Shown here: piece by piece, positions 52,240 through 62,351 of the stretch
Layout of the letters: each line of letters starts with the position of its first letter
Position numbering within the stretch: the first letter of the stretch is position 1
Origin: Ornithomonoglobus_A sp045537455
GTDB lineage: Bacteria; Bacillota; Clostridia; UBA1381
Direction: 5' to 3'
Assembly: GCA_045537455.1 (NCBI GenBank)
Contig: JAZSPM010000078.1
Coordinates: forward strand, 1 to 64,000
Length of the DNA: 64,000 bases
The notes under the pieces: model-generated
The model's input: only the letters and a program-made list of their open reading frames with translations
Databases searched by the model: none
Told to the model about the DNA's origin: nothing
Made by a program: the position numbers and the translations under genes

Positions 52240-53340
52240 TTATTTGTTTGTCATTTTAAGCATAAGCTTATATATCTGCTCGAGTGCATTAGTTTTCGCC
52301 ATTGATTTTAAATTTTTTGACATTTTATCAAGTGCTTCATTATCCGTTACCATGCTCATGATTTTATCATAAAGGCACTCAGGCGTAAGCTCACTTTCAA
52401 CAATCAATGCCGCGGCTCCGTTTTTCTCAAATTCACGTGCATTCTGTTCCTGATGATTTCTTACAACATTAGGCGACGGAATCAATATTGACGGCTTAAA
52501 CAAAGCCGCAATCTCGCTTACAGTGATAGCTCCGGCTCTTGACACAACCAAATCAGCCGCTGCCATACATTCAGCCATATTATCAATATACGGAACAATT
52601 TTTATATCCTCATTAAGAGCTATCCCCTCTTCTTTTATACGGTTCATTATCTTTTCGTAATTTCTGTCACCCGTACCAAAAAGAACGCTTATTTTATTCT
52701 CATCGGATATACGCTTTAATATTTTTATAACATTATCATTAATCTTATCCGCACCGAGACTTCCTCCGAAAATCAGTACAAACGGCTTTGTAATACCAAG
52801 CTTCTGACGTGACTTTTCTTTGTCCGCTTCAAGAATTTCTGTTCTTATAGGGTTTCCCGTTACAACACATTTTGATTTATTCTTCATATGATTTACGGTT
52901 TCATCAAAGCTCAAGGCAAGATAATCAACGTAATTTTCAGAGCCTCTTACGGTAAGCCCTGGATATACATTCTGCTCATGAATAAGAGACGGAATCTCCA
53001 TTGCTTTTGCCGCCATTGTAACAGGCCCACTTACATATCCTCCTGTGCAGACAATACAATCCGGCTTAAATTCCTTTATAAGCTTTTTCATCTTTGCTTT
53101 TGACGTCATAAGCTTTGCGGCAATTTTTACGTTTTTGAGCATATTCTTTCTGCTAAAGCCCTCTATATCTATATACTCTATCTTATATCCTGCCTTCGGA
53201 ACAAGCTTTGTTTCAAGTCCGTTTTTAGTTCCTATAAATAAAGCTTCAAAATCATCATTATGAGCTTTTGCATAATCTGCTATTGATATTGCAGGATTTA
53301 TGTGTCCTCCTGTGCCGCCGCCGGCAAATATAACTCTCAT
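52240..53340 (-). CDS. murG: Undecaprenyldiphospho-muramoylpentapeptide N-acetylglucosaminyltransferase
   Basis: This is a 366-residue GT28 enzyme that makes lipid II. The N-terminal FAGGGTGGHINPAI loop, the second GGSLGADKIN motif and the donor-site SRAGAITVSEIAAL are intact. It acts on the inner membrane face on the lipid I made by MraY. AAAGGAG lies before the ATG. It is the last gene of this block; ftsW lies 13 bases upstream. Confidence 0.95.
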   Translation of the reverse strand: MRVIFAGGGTGGHINPAISIADYAKAHNDDFEALFIGTKNGLETKLVPKAGYKIEYIDIEGFSRKNMLKNVKIAAKLMTSKAKMKKLIKEFKPDCIVCTGGYVSGPVTMAAKAMEIPSLIHEQNVYPGLTVRGSENYVDYLALSFDETVNHMKNKSKCVVTGNPIRTEILEADKEKSRQKLGITKPFVLIFGGSLGADKINDNVIKILKRISDENKISVLFGTGDRNYEKIMNRIKEEGIALNEDIKIVPYIDNMAECMAAADLVVSRAGAITVSEIAALFKPSILIPSPNVVRNHQEQNAREFEKNGAAALIVESELTPECLYDKIMSMVTDNEALDKMSKNLKSMAKTNALEQIYKLMLKMTNK

Positions 53341-53353
53341 AATAGCTCCTTTC

Positions 53354-54532
53354 CTATTTTCGTGAATGTCTCGAAATATTCAATAACACTCCCATTTCAA
53401 GTAAGAGCGTCATAATTGATGTACCGCCGTAGCTAAAGAACGGCAGAGCAACTCCTGTATTCGGTACGCTTGAGGTTGCAACGGCAATATTAAGTATAGT
53501 CTGAATTGCAAGCTGTGCAACTATACCCGTTGCTACAAGTGTTCCATATACGTCAGGTGCATTAATAGCTATTCTTACACCTCTCAGAATCAACGCCGCA
53601 AAAATACCCATTATTACTATTGCACCTATGAATCCAAGCTCTTCGCATATTATGGCAAAAATAAAATCATTATACGGCTCAGGCAAATAATACTTCTGTA
53701 TTCCCTGACCAAGCCCCAAGCCAAACAGCTTTCCGGAGCCGATAGCATAAATACCCTGTGCAACCTGATAACCGGTATTCTGTACATCCTCAAACGGATG
53801 CAAAAAGCTCATTACACGACTCCAACGCTCCTCACTCGCAAATCGAACCAACAGCAAGCCCAACGGAAGAACGCAGACTCCGCCTGCCAATATCGGCTTT
53901 ATGGGTGTTCCACCGGCAATCATAACCGTTATTGCAATACCCGCTATAACTATAGCACCACTCAGATGCGTTTCGCAAAGCATAAGTGCTACTATGATGC
54001 CGATTACCAATATGTACGGAACATTTCCTTCCAGAGTCTTTAAATTAGTTTTTCCTTTTTCTATCATGTACGCAAAATACATAGCGATTACAGGCTTAAC
54101 AAACTCCGACGGCTGTATAGGAATAATCGGCGTATTAAGCCAACGTCTTGAACCGTTAATCTTTTTACCCAAGCCCGGAATCAGCACAAGCAATAACAGT
54201 AATCCGCATATAAACATCATCTTAGGCAAAAGGCTTTTGTATGCATTATAATTCATTCGTGAAACGAACCACATTCCGACAAAGCCTATTACCGCAAATA
54301 AAAGCTGTTTCCCAAAAAATGAATATGTGTTACCTGCTTCTTTACCGTCAGGAGTTGAAGCCGAAAGAAGCATAACAAGACCTATCGCTACGACAAGTAT
54401 AACCAAAACAAGGAAGGTATAATCAATCTCCCCTGCCTGTCTCATATTCCATAAATGAACCTTCTTTTGTTTTTCCCGACTCTTTGAGACTATTTTCTCT
54501 GATGGGTATTTATTCATACGTTGCTGTCCCAT
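53354..54532 (-). CDS. ftsW: SEDS-family peptidoglycan glycosyltransferase FtsW (SpoVE-like)
   Basis: This is a 392-residue membrane protein with about ten helices. It has the SEDS motifs NGSRRWLNTPIIPIQPSEF, GGTPIKPIL, CEELGFIG and PFFSYGGTSIM. It polymerises lipid II with the division PBP encoded in this block. Between mraY and ftsW, where murD normally sits, there are only 19 bases. A sporulation-specific SpoVE role is possible. Confidence 0.93.
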   Translation of the reverse strand: MGQQRMNKYPSEKIVSKSREKQKKVHLWNMRQAGEIDYTFLVLVILVVAIGLVMLLSASTPDGKEAGNTYSFFGKQLLFAVIGFVGMWFVSRMNYNAYKSLLPKMMFICGLLLLLVLIPGLGKKINGSRRWLNTPIIPIQPSEFVKPVIAMYFAYMIEKGKTNLKTLEGNVPYILVIGIIVALMLCETHLSGAIVIAGIAITVMIAGGTPIKPILAGGVCVLPLGLLLVRFASEERWSRVMSFLHPFEDVQNTGYQVAQGIYAIGSGKLFGLGLGQGIQKYYLPEPYNDFIFAIICEELGFIGAIVIMGIFAALILRGVRIAINAPDVYGTLVATGIVAQLAIQTILNIAVATSSVPNTGVALPFFSYGGTSIMTLLLEMGVLLNISRHSRK

Positions 54533-54551
54533 CTATTCTATCCTCCAATTA

Positions 54552-55592
54552 TTAAAACATTATAAGCAGTGACACTATGCACAGTAATGCAGTAACACCC
54601 GAAAATACTGCTACGATTTTCTTTTCATTCCAGCCGCACATCTCAAAATGATGATGTATAGGTGTCATTTTGAATACTCGTCTGCCCTCTCCGTATTTTT
54701 TCTTTGTATATTTAAAATACGAGGTCTGAATGATTACCGAAAGTGTTTCTGAAAAATATATGAATCCCATTAATATAAGATAAATTTCGATTTTTAAATC
54801 AATAGCTGTAAGGGCAACAGCCGCACCCAAAAACAGTGAGCCTGTATCACCCATAAACACCTTCGCGGGATGTCGGTTAAACAGCAAGAAGCCAAGCATT
54901 CCGCCTAATATCGCCGCACCAAGCACCGATGTGCCGTCAGCCGCAAACAAGGCATATGCCGCAAACGACATAAACAGAGTAAATACAGCAGTGACACTTG
55001 CGGCAAGTCCATCAAGACCGTCTGTAAGATTCACTGCGTTCACAACACCTACAATCACAAACAATACAAACGGTATGTACAGCCACACTGGAAGCATCAG
55101 TGTTTCTTTCATAAACGGTATATGTATATCTGTATGAAGCTCACCCATCAGGTAAATTGCTCCTATATAAACAACTGCCAAGCCCACCTGCATCAAAAAT
55201 TTCTGCTTTGCCGTAAGACCTAAATTACGCTTTTTTACAACCTTTATATAGTCGTCAACAAATCCTATTATTCCAAATCCGAGTGCTATCAGATACGGAA
55301 GCAGACAACGCTTTACAAATACCACATCAAGATTACCTTTTACAGCAGTCATTATCAATGTCGCCGCAACGGCAATTCCGATACCTATTATAAACATAAT
55401 TCCGCCCATTGTAGGAGTTCCTGACTTTTTCTGATGCCACTTCGGTCCTTCCTCTCTTATCTCCTGACCGAATTTCAGCTTATGAAGCCACGGAATAAAA
55501 ACAGGGCCAAGCACAGCAGTAACTGCAAACGCCACCACTAACGGAAATATATTCAATAACCCAAAATTCTTCAATATCATTAAACTGTTCAT
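54552..55592 (-). CDS. mraY: Phospho-N-acetylmuramoyl-pentapeptide-transferase
   Basis: This is a 346-residue ten-helix enzyme that makes lipid I. The family signature GTPTMGG lies in the first loop, FVDDYIKV and NAVNLTDGLDGLA carry active-site acids, FMGDTGSLFLG follows, and the late MTPIHHHFEMCGW is the conserved His triad. It lies 13 bases after murF. Confidence 0.96.
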   Translation of the reverse strand: MNSLMILKNFGLLNIFPLVVAFAVTAVLGPVFIPWLHKLKFGQEIREEGPKWHQKKSGTPTMGGIMFIIGIGIAVAATLIMTAVKGNLDVVFVKRCLLPYLIALGFGIIGFVDDYIKVVKKRNLGLTAKQKFLMQVGLAVVYIGAIYLMGELHTDIHIPFMKETLMLPVWLYIPFVLFVIVGVVNAVNLTDGLDGLAASVTAVFTLFMSFAAYALFAADGTSVLGAAILGGMLGFLLFNRHPAKVFMGDTGSLFLGAAVALTAIDLKIEIYLILMGFIYFSETLSVIIQTSYFKYTKKKYGEGRRVFKMTPIHHHFEMCGWNEKKIVAVFSGVTALLCIVSLLIMF

Positions 55593-55605
55593 TTGAAACT
55601 CCTTT

Positions 55606-56976
55606 TTAAATCTCTTTTATTGCTTCTACAACATCCTCAAAATGCATACCGTGCGATGCCTTTACCAAAACACAGTCTCCGCTTTTTATACATTCCTTCA
55701 CATAATTTACAGCTCCGAGTGTTTTATCAAACGACACTGAATCTCTAAATCCCAATTCAGCCGCACCCTTTGCAATCTCACGTGCATTTTCACCTGCTGT
55801 TATCAGTAAATCAATTTTATTTTCAATTATTGCTTTTCCAAGCTCATAATGAGCCTGCTTTGCAAAGCTACCCATTTCAAGCACATCACCAAGCACCGCT
55901 ACCTTACGCTCCTGAAGCGAATACGGCATAATAGACAGTGCGGCTCTTATTGAATCAGGAGAAGCATTATAGCAGTCATTTATAATCTCAATTCCGTTAT
56001 GATGCTCAATCTCAAGTCTTTGAGTTGTATACTGACATTTTTTGATTCCTGCTATACTTTCTTCAACACTGACTCCAAAAACTAACCCTGTACAAATTGC
56101 GGCAAGAGCATTATACACATTATGCCTGCCCGGAATACTCACCGCAGCCGGATATTCTTTTCCGTCAACTACAGCCGTAAACTCAACTCCGTTAAGACCT
56201 TTATTAAAAATATCCTTTGCAAATACGTCATTTTTTGTACTATCTATTCCGTAACGCATAATTTTATACTTGCCATTTGACTCTACCGTCGCCAAAAATC
56301 TATCGTCACCGTTCAGAATCAAAGTATTATTTTCATTAAAATATTTTGTTATTTCCAGCTTCGCCTTTAAAATCCCCTCCTGAGAGCCGAGATTTTCTAT
56401 ATGCGACATTCCGATATTTGTAATAACTGCCGCATCAGGCTTTATTATTCCTGCAAGACGTTCAAGCTCACCGAAATGATTCATTCCTGTTTCTATAACA
56501 GCCGCCTCATGCTCACTTTCCTGCATCAGAACAGTAATAGGAACTCCTATTTCATTATTAAAATTATTAGGCGTTTTTATTGTATTATATTTTTCGTTAA
56601 GTGCGGAATACAGCATATCCTTTGTTGTTGTTTTTCCGACACTGCCCGTTACCGCAACAGTAGGTATTCTGTACTTAGCTTTATAATACGCCGCAATATC
56701 ACGAAACGCTTTAAACGTATCCTCTACTTTTATTATTGTTTTATCTATAAACGGCTCTGTATCCTTTTGAGTCAGCACAACAGCCGCACCCATATCAAAC
56801 GCCGCTGTTATAAACTCATGACCGTCAAATTTTTCTCCTATAAGAGGAATAAAAAGCACGCCCTCACCGGCTTTTCTTGAATCTGTAGTTATAGAGCTGA
56901 ACTCCGTTTCCATATTACCGCAAACAAGCACGCCGTCTGTTGCATTTAAAATATCCTGTATCGTCAGCTTTTGCAC
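55606..56976 (-). CDS. murF: UDP-N-acetylmuramoyl-tripeptide--D-alanyl-D-alanine ligase
   Basis: This is a 456-residue Mur ligase. The ATP loop is VTGSVGKTTTKDM, NEIGVPITVL and GMNHFGELERL follow, and NDCYNASPDSI marks MurF. It adds D-Ala-D-Ala to the UDP-MurNAc-tripeptide from MurE. It is 81 bases after murE, a gap holding an 11-base stem-loop at 57018-57050. Confidence 0.94.
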   Translation of the reverse strand: MQKLTIQDILNATDGVLVCGNMETEFSSITTDSRKAGEGVLFIPLIGEKFDGHEFITAAFDMGAAVVLTQKDTEPFIDKTIIKVEDTFKAFRDIAAYYKAKYRIPTVAVTGSVGKTTTKDMLYSALNEKYNTIKTPNNFNNEIGVPITVLMQESEHEAAVIETGMNHFGELERLAGIIKPDAAVITNIGMSHIENLGSQEGILKAKLEITKYFNENNTLILNGDDRFLATVESNGKYKIMRYGIDSTKNDVFAKDIFNKGLNGVEFTAVVDGKEYPAAVSIPGRHNVYNALAAICTGLVFGVSVEESIAGIKKCQYTTQRLEIEHHNGIEIINDCYNASPDSIRAALSIMPYSLQERKVAVLGDVLEMGSFAKQAHYELGKAIIENKIDLLITAGENAREIAKGAAELGFRDSVSFDKTLGAVNYVKECIKSGDCVLVKASHGMHFEDVVEAIKEI

Positions 56977-57017
56977 TCTGCAATCATTCCTTTCTCTATT
57001 AAGCCATATAACGCATA

Positions 57018-57050
57018 ATAGGGACTTAAATTTATATAATAAGTCCCTAT
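57018..57050. repeat. Stem-loop in the murE-murF gap
   Basis: ATAGGGACTTA (57018-57028) pairs perfectly with TAAGTCCCTAT (57040-57050) around 11 bases. There is no T-run, so it is not a classic terminator. It may stabilise the upstream message or tune murF expression. Confidence 0.6.
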
Positions 57051-57057
57051 AATATTT

Positions 57058-58494
57058 CTACTTATTAAGATGCTTACAAACTTCAACTCTTTCGTCAAAG
57101 TCAAATTTCTCTTTACCTATTATCTGATATGTCTCCTGACCTTTTCCGGCAAGAATAACAACATCGCCTTTTTTTGCATTGTCAAGAGCATATGCTATTG
57201 CCTCACGTCTGTCAACAATTACGGTATACTTACCGTCAGTCTGCTTCATACCTTCTTCAATCTGAGCCACTATAGCCTCAGGATTTTCAGTTCTCGGATT
57301 GTCCGAGGTTATAATACTGAAATCCGAAAGCTCTCCGGCAATCTTACCCATTATCGGACGCTTTGTATTATCTCTGTCACCGCCGCAGCCAAATAATGTT
57401 ATAACATCACCCTCAGCAAATTCACTGACTGCTCTTATAATATTTTCCAAACCGTCAGGAGTATGAGCATAATCTATAATTACTGTATAATCTGTATCTG
57501 TCGGTACAACTTCTACTCTGCCGACAACTCCCGTTGCACGGGCAAGACCTTTCTTTATTGTATCAATATCAATTCCAAGCTGAAGAGCCGCACCTATAGC
57601 ACATATTGCATTATAAACGCTGAACTTACCCGGAATTGCAACTGTCATCGGATAAACCTCGCCTTTATAATGTACGTCGAATTTATCTCCTCTTGATGTT
57701 ATTGATACATTATCTACCCATAAATCACTGTTTTCATCAAAACCGACCTTTAATATATCACATGATTTTTCAGCCGCAATCTTTTTACCGCCGTCATCAT
57801 CATAATTTACTACACCCTTGTTGCTTATATCAAAAAGCTTCGCTTTGGCATTAAGATAATTTTCCATTGTCTTATGGAAATCAAGATGATCCTGTGTAAG
57901 ATTAGTGAAAACACCAACGTCAAAATTACAGCCTCTTACTCTTTCAAGCTCAAGAGCATGGCTTGAAACCTCCATAACAACACAGTCTGCTTCTCCCTGA
58001 ACCATTTCGGTAAACAGCTGCTGAAGCTCAAGTGAATTCGGAGTTGTAGGTGTTGTACTCTGCGTAACAAGCACCTTATCGCCGATTACATTCTGATTTG
58101 TTCCGATTATACCGACACTCATACCTGCTTCTTCAAGAATACTCTTTAACAAATATGTTATTGTGGTTTTACCGTTTGTTCCTGTAACACCTATAAGCTT
58201 AAAATGCTCTGAGGGGTTTCCGTAAAATTTACACGCAAGGTCAGCCAATGCCCCACGCGAATTTTCCACATACCATACAGGTATGTCAACATCTATTTCA
58301 TCCTCGGCAACTATTACAGCCGCTCCGTTTTTCTCCGCCATTTTAACATATTTGTGTCCGTCTGATTCAAAGCCCTTTATACACACAAATACATTACCTT
58401 CAGATACGTTTCTTGAATCGTATGCAATACCTGTTATTTCTGTATTACTGTATTTTTCAAGCCATTTTTCACCAAATAGTATGTCAGCTTTCAT
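57058..58494 (-). CDS. murE: UDP-N-acetylmuramoyl-tripeptide synthetase
   Basis: This is a 478-residue Mur ligase that adds the third stem residue. The ATP loop is GVTGTNGKTTITYLL, and HALELERVRGC and DYAHTPDGLENI are MurE-like. The specificity loop reads TSDNPRTENPEAI; the DNPR motif is the hallmark of meso-diaminopimelate-adding MurE, so the wall is probably mDAP-type. It starts 17 bases after the PBP gene. Confidence 0.94.
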   Translation of the reverse strand: MKADILFGEKWLEKYSNTEITGIAYDSRNVSEGNVFVCIKGFESDGHKYVKMAEKNGAAVIVAEDEIDVDIPVWYVENSRGALADLACKFYGNPSEHFKLIGVTGTNGKTTITYLLKSILEEAGMSVGIIGTNQNVIGDKVLVTQSTTPTTPNSLELQQLFTEMVQGEADCVVMEVSSHALELERVRGCNFDVGVFTNLTQDHLDFHKTMENYLNAKAKLFDISNKGVVNYDDDGGKKIAAEKSCDILKVGFDENSDLWVDNVSITSRGDKFDVHYKGEVYPMTVAIPGKFSVYNAICAIGAALQLGIDIDTIKKGLARATGVVGRVEVVPTDTDYTVIIDYAHTPDGLENIIRAVSEFAEGDVITLFGCGGDRDNTKRPIMGKIAGELSDFSIITSDNPRTENPEAIVAQIEEGMKQTDGKYTVIVDRREAIAYALDNAKKGDVVILAGKGQETYQIIGKEKFDFDERVEVCKHLNK

Positions 58495-58511
58495 TTTAAA
58501 CCCCCTTTGAT

Positions 58512-60791
58512 TTAATCGACTGCATTTTGTCTGAATTCAACTCCAATAACTGTTCCGGGTTCTACCTTTTCTCCTGCTTCAACACTCTGATTTACGCAGA
58601 ACGCAAGTGATGTTTCACTATGACCTGCTCCTGCAACCTCAAAGTTCAGATGATACGCATTAAGTGTTGCCTTTGCAATACCTACAGACACTCCCTTTAA
58701 ATCAGGAACTTCAACAAGCCCCGTTCCTTCTTCAGGACGCTCTGTATATAAAATCACAAGCGAATCCTCACTAAGCATAGTACCCGGCTCAGGTAACTGC
58801 TTTATGATTTTATCGCCGTCGCCTTTAATTACATAATTCAAGCCTGCTTCTTCAAGCATATCTGACGCATCCGACAGCTGTGCTTCACGAATATCAGGAA
58901 CCTCAACCTTTATAACCGGCTCTTCATCCTCACTGTACTGCTTATCTACACCAAGATAATTCAATACATCCTCTATTATTTTACCTGCAAGCGGTGCCGC
59001 TATAACGCCACCGAATTTATTCGCAACCTGAGGTTCATCAAGAACAATAAGACATATAATTTCAGGGTCATTTGCAGGAGCAAACCCTACAAACGAAGCA
59101 ATACGCTTATCCTTTGTTCTGTCGCCTTTTTCCGAGGTTCCCGTCTTTCCGCCTATACGGCATCCCTTGACGTAAGCATTTTTACCGGTTGCATTTGAAT
59201 TTGATACAACCTTTTCGAGAATATTCCTCATTTTTTCTGAGGTTTCCTCTGAAATTACACGGTTAACAACTTCAGTGTCATAGCTTTTAATTATTCCACT
59301 GTCGTTTCTTATTTCCTTTACAATCTGAGGTCTCATTCTCTGACCGCCGTTTATAACTGCCGATATAGCTGTAATAAGCTGTATCGGTGTAACCTGAAAG
59401 CCCTGTCCGAAAGAACTTGTTGCAAGGTCAACCTCGTTCATTCCGTTTTTATAATATATGCTTGAGCTTTCACCCACAAGCTCTATACCTGTTTTTTGTG
59501 TAAGACCAAACGCTGTGAAATACTCCATGAATTTTTCTGAGCCAAGTCTTTCACCAACATCCATGAATACAGGGTTACATGAATTCTGAACACCTTCTTC
59601 AAAGTTCTGTGCTCCGTGACCGTTCACATTCGCACAGCCTATTTTTCTGTCAGCTACTACTTTAAAGCCCGGACAGTAAAATTTCGTATCCATATCAACA
59701 ACGTGCTCTTCAAGTGCCGCAGCCGCAGTTATTATTTTAAATGTGGATCCCGGCTCGTACGAATCCGATATTGTTTTATTTCTCCACATTCTGTTTCTGA
59801 GCATTGCAATACGCTCATCACTCGGATTTTCCGGGTCCTCTGTAGGCTTCGGAGTAGAATCAGGGTCATCAGATTCTTCCACAGTTTTCTTTTCTTCAAA
59901 CTGCATAACAAACTCGTTGAATGCATCTATATCATACGGATTGTTTCCGTCAAAATCCGGCTTTGTTGACATTGCAAGAATCTCACCGGTTTTAGGATTC
60001 ATGATAATTCCTGCAGCACCCTCCTTGAGCTTGTTTTCCGTTACTGCCCTTTCAAGATGATTTTCAAGAAAATGCTGAATTGTTTCGTCTATGGTAAGAA
60101 CTATATCCGCACCTTTTTTTTGTGCAGTAAGATATTCCTCCTGCTGTTCTTCAAGAGTTGTTCCCATAGCTGTCTGATTATGCTCTATACTTCCCGGCTT
60201 TCCCAAAAGCTCATCATCAAAAGTAAGCTCAATTCCCTGCAAGCCGTTATTGTCATATCCTGTAAAGCCAAGAATATGCGGTGCTATTGTAAACGGATAA
60301 TAGCGTTTTGAGTCGTCTTCAAAATAAACGCCCGTAAACGCCTTTGCCATATCCTTATTAACTTCTTCATCCTTAAATCTTTTTATCGCTTCTGTTTCTT
60401 CTACGGAAATTCTCTTTTTTAATATTTGATATCTGTTGTTTCGGGTAAGATTTTTATATATTTTTTCATAATCTTCACCAAAAAGAGCCGAAAGCTCATT
60501 TGCAATAATCTCAGCATTTCCGTAATTGCTTATATCCTGAGGATTGCAAACCAAGGTATTCGCCGATACGCTTTCAGCCAGTGCTTTTCCGTTTCTGTCA
60601 TAAATTGTGCCTCGTGAGGCTGTTATAACCGTAGACCCCGTCTGTTGATTTTTGACCTTTACCGAAAGCTCCTCGCCTCTTAAAATCTGCCAGTACGAAA
60701 GTCTGATCACCAAAAGAGCCATACACACAAGAACAATTATCACCATCGGGAGTATTCGTTTTTTTATACTGGTTAATGACGGTGTGTTCAT
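58512..60791 (-). CDS. Division penicillin-binding protein (PBP2B/SpoVD-type) with PASTA domains
   Basis: This is a 759-residue class B transpeptidase. A membrane helix (about 14-34), a dimerisation domain, and the transpeptidase with S349-T-F-K352, S404-C-N406 and K549-T-G551 are present. Two C-terminal PASTA domains (about 630-685 and 692-757) follow. A Glu/Pro/Asp-rich insert, about 300-326 (EESDDPDSTPKPTEDPE), lies before the SxxK motif. It works with FtsW. The PASTA domains suggest SpoVD or Pbp2X-like roles. Confidence 0.93.
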   Translation of the reverse strand: MNTPSLTSIKKRILPMVIIVLVCMALLVIRLSYWQILRGEELSVKVKNQQTGSTVITASRGTIYDRNGKALAESVSANTLVCNPQDISNYGNAEIIANELSALFGEDYEKIYKNLTRNNRYQILKKRISVEETEAIKRFKDEEVNKDMAKAFTGVYFEDDSKRYYPFTIAPHILGFTGYDNNGLQGIELTFDDELLGKPGSIEHNQTAMGTTLEEQQEEYLTAQKKGADIVLTIDETIQHFLENHLERAVTENKLKEGAAGIIMNPKTGEILAMSTKPDFDGNNPYDIDAFNEFVMQFEEKKTVEESDDPDSTPKPTEDPENPSDERIAMLRNRMWRNKTISDSYEPGSTFKIITAAAALEEHVVDMDTKFYCPGFKVVADRKIGCANVNGHGAQNFEEGVQNSCNPVFMDVGERLGSEKFMEYFTAFGLTQKTGIELVGESSSIYYKNGMNEVDLATSSFGQGFQVTPIQLITAISAVINGGQRMRPQIVKEIRNDSGIIKSYDTEVVNRVISEETSEKMRNILEKVVSNSNATGKNAYVKGCRIGGKTGTSEKGDRTKDKRIASFVGFAPANDPEIICLIVLDEPQVANKFGGVIAAPLAGKIIEDVLNYLGVDKQYSEDEEPVIKVEVPDIREAQLSDASDMLEEAGLNYVIKGDGDKIIKQLPEPGTMLSEDSLVILYTERPEEGTGLVEVPDLKGVSVGIAKATLNAYHLNFEVAGAGHSETSLAFCVNQSVEAGEKVEPGTVIGVEFRQNAVD

Positions 60792-60828
60792 ATTTTGCCT
60801 TCCAATCTGTTTAATTAAATGGATACTT

Positions 60829-61311
60829 CTATTTTATGCTGAAAAACTCAACTATATTACCTATAATTGCCTTTAATGTATCACTTATTCTGCCTTTTGC
60901 GTTTTCAACCTCTCCAACCGTTTTCTCAGTAACGTCCTCACGGCTGACATTTACATATACAGTCTGATACTTTTCAGGACGCTTCATACCAAGACGTGTT
61001 GTTGCTTCTTCCTCAATAGTTGCAAGGTCAATGCTATGGTCAAGGTCAAATGCCTTCTGACTTGTTATTGCCTCCATTTCAGAAAGATGCTCCTCTAAGC
61101 TCCTTACCTCTGCTCTTGTTTCATTAACCGTAACAAAAGTAGAAATCATAAATCCTGCCGCTAATGCTATTGTTACAATAACAAATATGTATCGTCTGTA
61201 TTTTTTCTTATCTGTTCTGTGCCCAATTACAGCACTCTGCTTCTTTTGTGGTCTTTCCTTATACCGCGGGAAATAATACTCCGCCTTATACGCTAAATTG
61301 CCGTATTCCAC
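60829..61311 (-). CDS. ftsL: FtsL-like cell division protein
   Basis: This is a 160-residue bitopic protein. A basic cytoplasmic part (about 1-45; TDKKKYRRYI) leads to one membrane helix (46-66; FVIVTIALAAGFMISTFVTV) and a coiled-coil with TRAEVRSLEEHLSEMEAI, then a short tail. Its place between rsmH and the division PBP and its layout fit FtsL, although sequence conservation is low in this family. It begins 40 bases after the rsmH stop. Confidence 0.8.
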   Translation of the reverse strand: MEYGNLAYKAEYYFPRYKERPQKKQSAVIGHRTDKKKYRRYIFVIVTIALAAGFMISTFVTVNETRAEVRSLEEHLSEMEAITSQKAFDLDHSIDLATIEEEATTRLGMKRPEKYQTVYVNVSREDVTEKTVGEVENAKGRISDTLKAIIGNIVEFFSIK

Positions 61312-61351
61312 AATAAACTCCTTATCAATTCAAATCTCTTACTGCTTACTT

Positions 61352-62302
61352 CTAAAGCTTCTCCGCAATACGAAGCTTTGCACTTTTTGAACGCGGATTA
61401 TACTCCTCCTCGTCCTTTGACGGAAGTATAGGCTTACGCGAAATAACCTTCACGCTCGGCTTGAATCCGCATACACATACCGGAAATTCCTTCGGACATT
61501 TACACCCGTCCGACAACTCATTAAACGTCTGCTTTACAATCCTGTCCTCAAGCGAATGGAAGGTAATAATTGCAAGTCTCGCTCCGGGCTTTAATGAATC
61601 CACAAAGTCACGTATTGCCTGTTCAAGAATCCTTAATTCCCCGTTTACCTCAATTCTTACCGCCTGAAACACCCTTTTTGCAGGATGTCCGCCTTCAAGA
61701 CGTGCTTTTTTAGGGATTGCCGCTCTTATAATTTCCACAAGCTCGCCTGTGGTTTTTATCGGAGCGTTCTGCCGTCTTTCAAGTATAAACTCCGCAATTC
61801 TTTTAGACCATTTTTCCTCGCCATAATCATAAAATATCTGCATAAGCTCCTGCTGTGAATATGTGTTGATAACATCATATGCCGAAAAATCCGACTCTCT
61901 GTTCATTCGCATATCCAAAGGAGCGTCGTGCATATATGAAAAACCGCGTTCTGCATTATCAAGCTGATAAGAGCTTACTCCCAAATCAAGAACAGCTCCG
62001 TCCAACCCGTCAATATCCAATTTATTTAAAATCCCTTTTATCCCCGAAAAATTACTGTTAACTGCTAAAACACGGTCCCCAAAACGCTCCAGTCTTTTAA
62101 CTGCAGCTGCTATGGCGTCCTTATCCTGATCAATACCCACAAGACGGCAGGTATTATTCTGTTCCAATATCTTCTCCGAATGACCACCGCCACCCAGAGT
62201 TCCGTCTGCATAAATGCCGTTTTCCTTTACTTGCAGTGCCTTTATGCTTTCCTCCAAGAGAACAGAAATGTGGCTGAATTCAATACCGCTCTTATTTTCC
62301 AA
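61352..62302 (-). CDS. rsmH: 16S rRNA (cytosine(1402)-N(4))-methyltransferase
   Basis: This is a 316-residue SAM-dependent methyltransferase. I choose the TTG at 62302 (ENKSGIEFSHISVLLEE), since GGAGGGG lies six bases upstream; an earlier frame opening reads through that site. ADGTLGGGGHSEKIL is the SAM motif, and LDLGVSSYQLDNAERGFSY and LKPGARLAIITFHSLEDR are family markers. It heads the dcw block; mraZ, its usual upstream partner, is missing. Confidence 0.94.
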   Translation of the reverse strand: MENKSGIEFSHISVLLEESIKALQVKENGIYADGTLGGGGHSEKILEQNNTCRLVGIDQDKDAIAAAVKRLERFGDRVLAVNSNFSGIKGILNKLDIDGLDGAVLDLGVSSYQLDNAERGFSYMHDAPLDMRMNRESDFSAYDVINTYSQQELMQIFYDYGEEKWSKRIAEFILERRQNAPIKTTGELVEIIRAAIPKKARLEGGHPAKRVFQAVRIEVNGELRILEQAIRDFVDSLKPGARLAIITFHSLEDRIVKQTFNELSDGCKCPKEFPVCVCGFKPSVKVISRKPILPSKDEEEYNPRSKSAKLRIAEKL

Positions 62303-62351
62303 ACAAAACCCCTCCACATTAAAATTTCTGCAAGTACTCCGATACACCATA

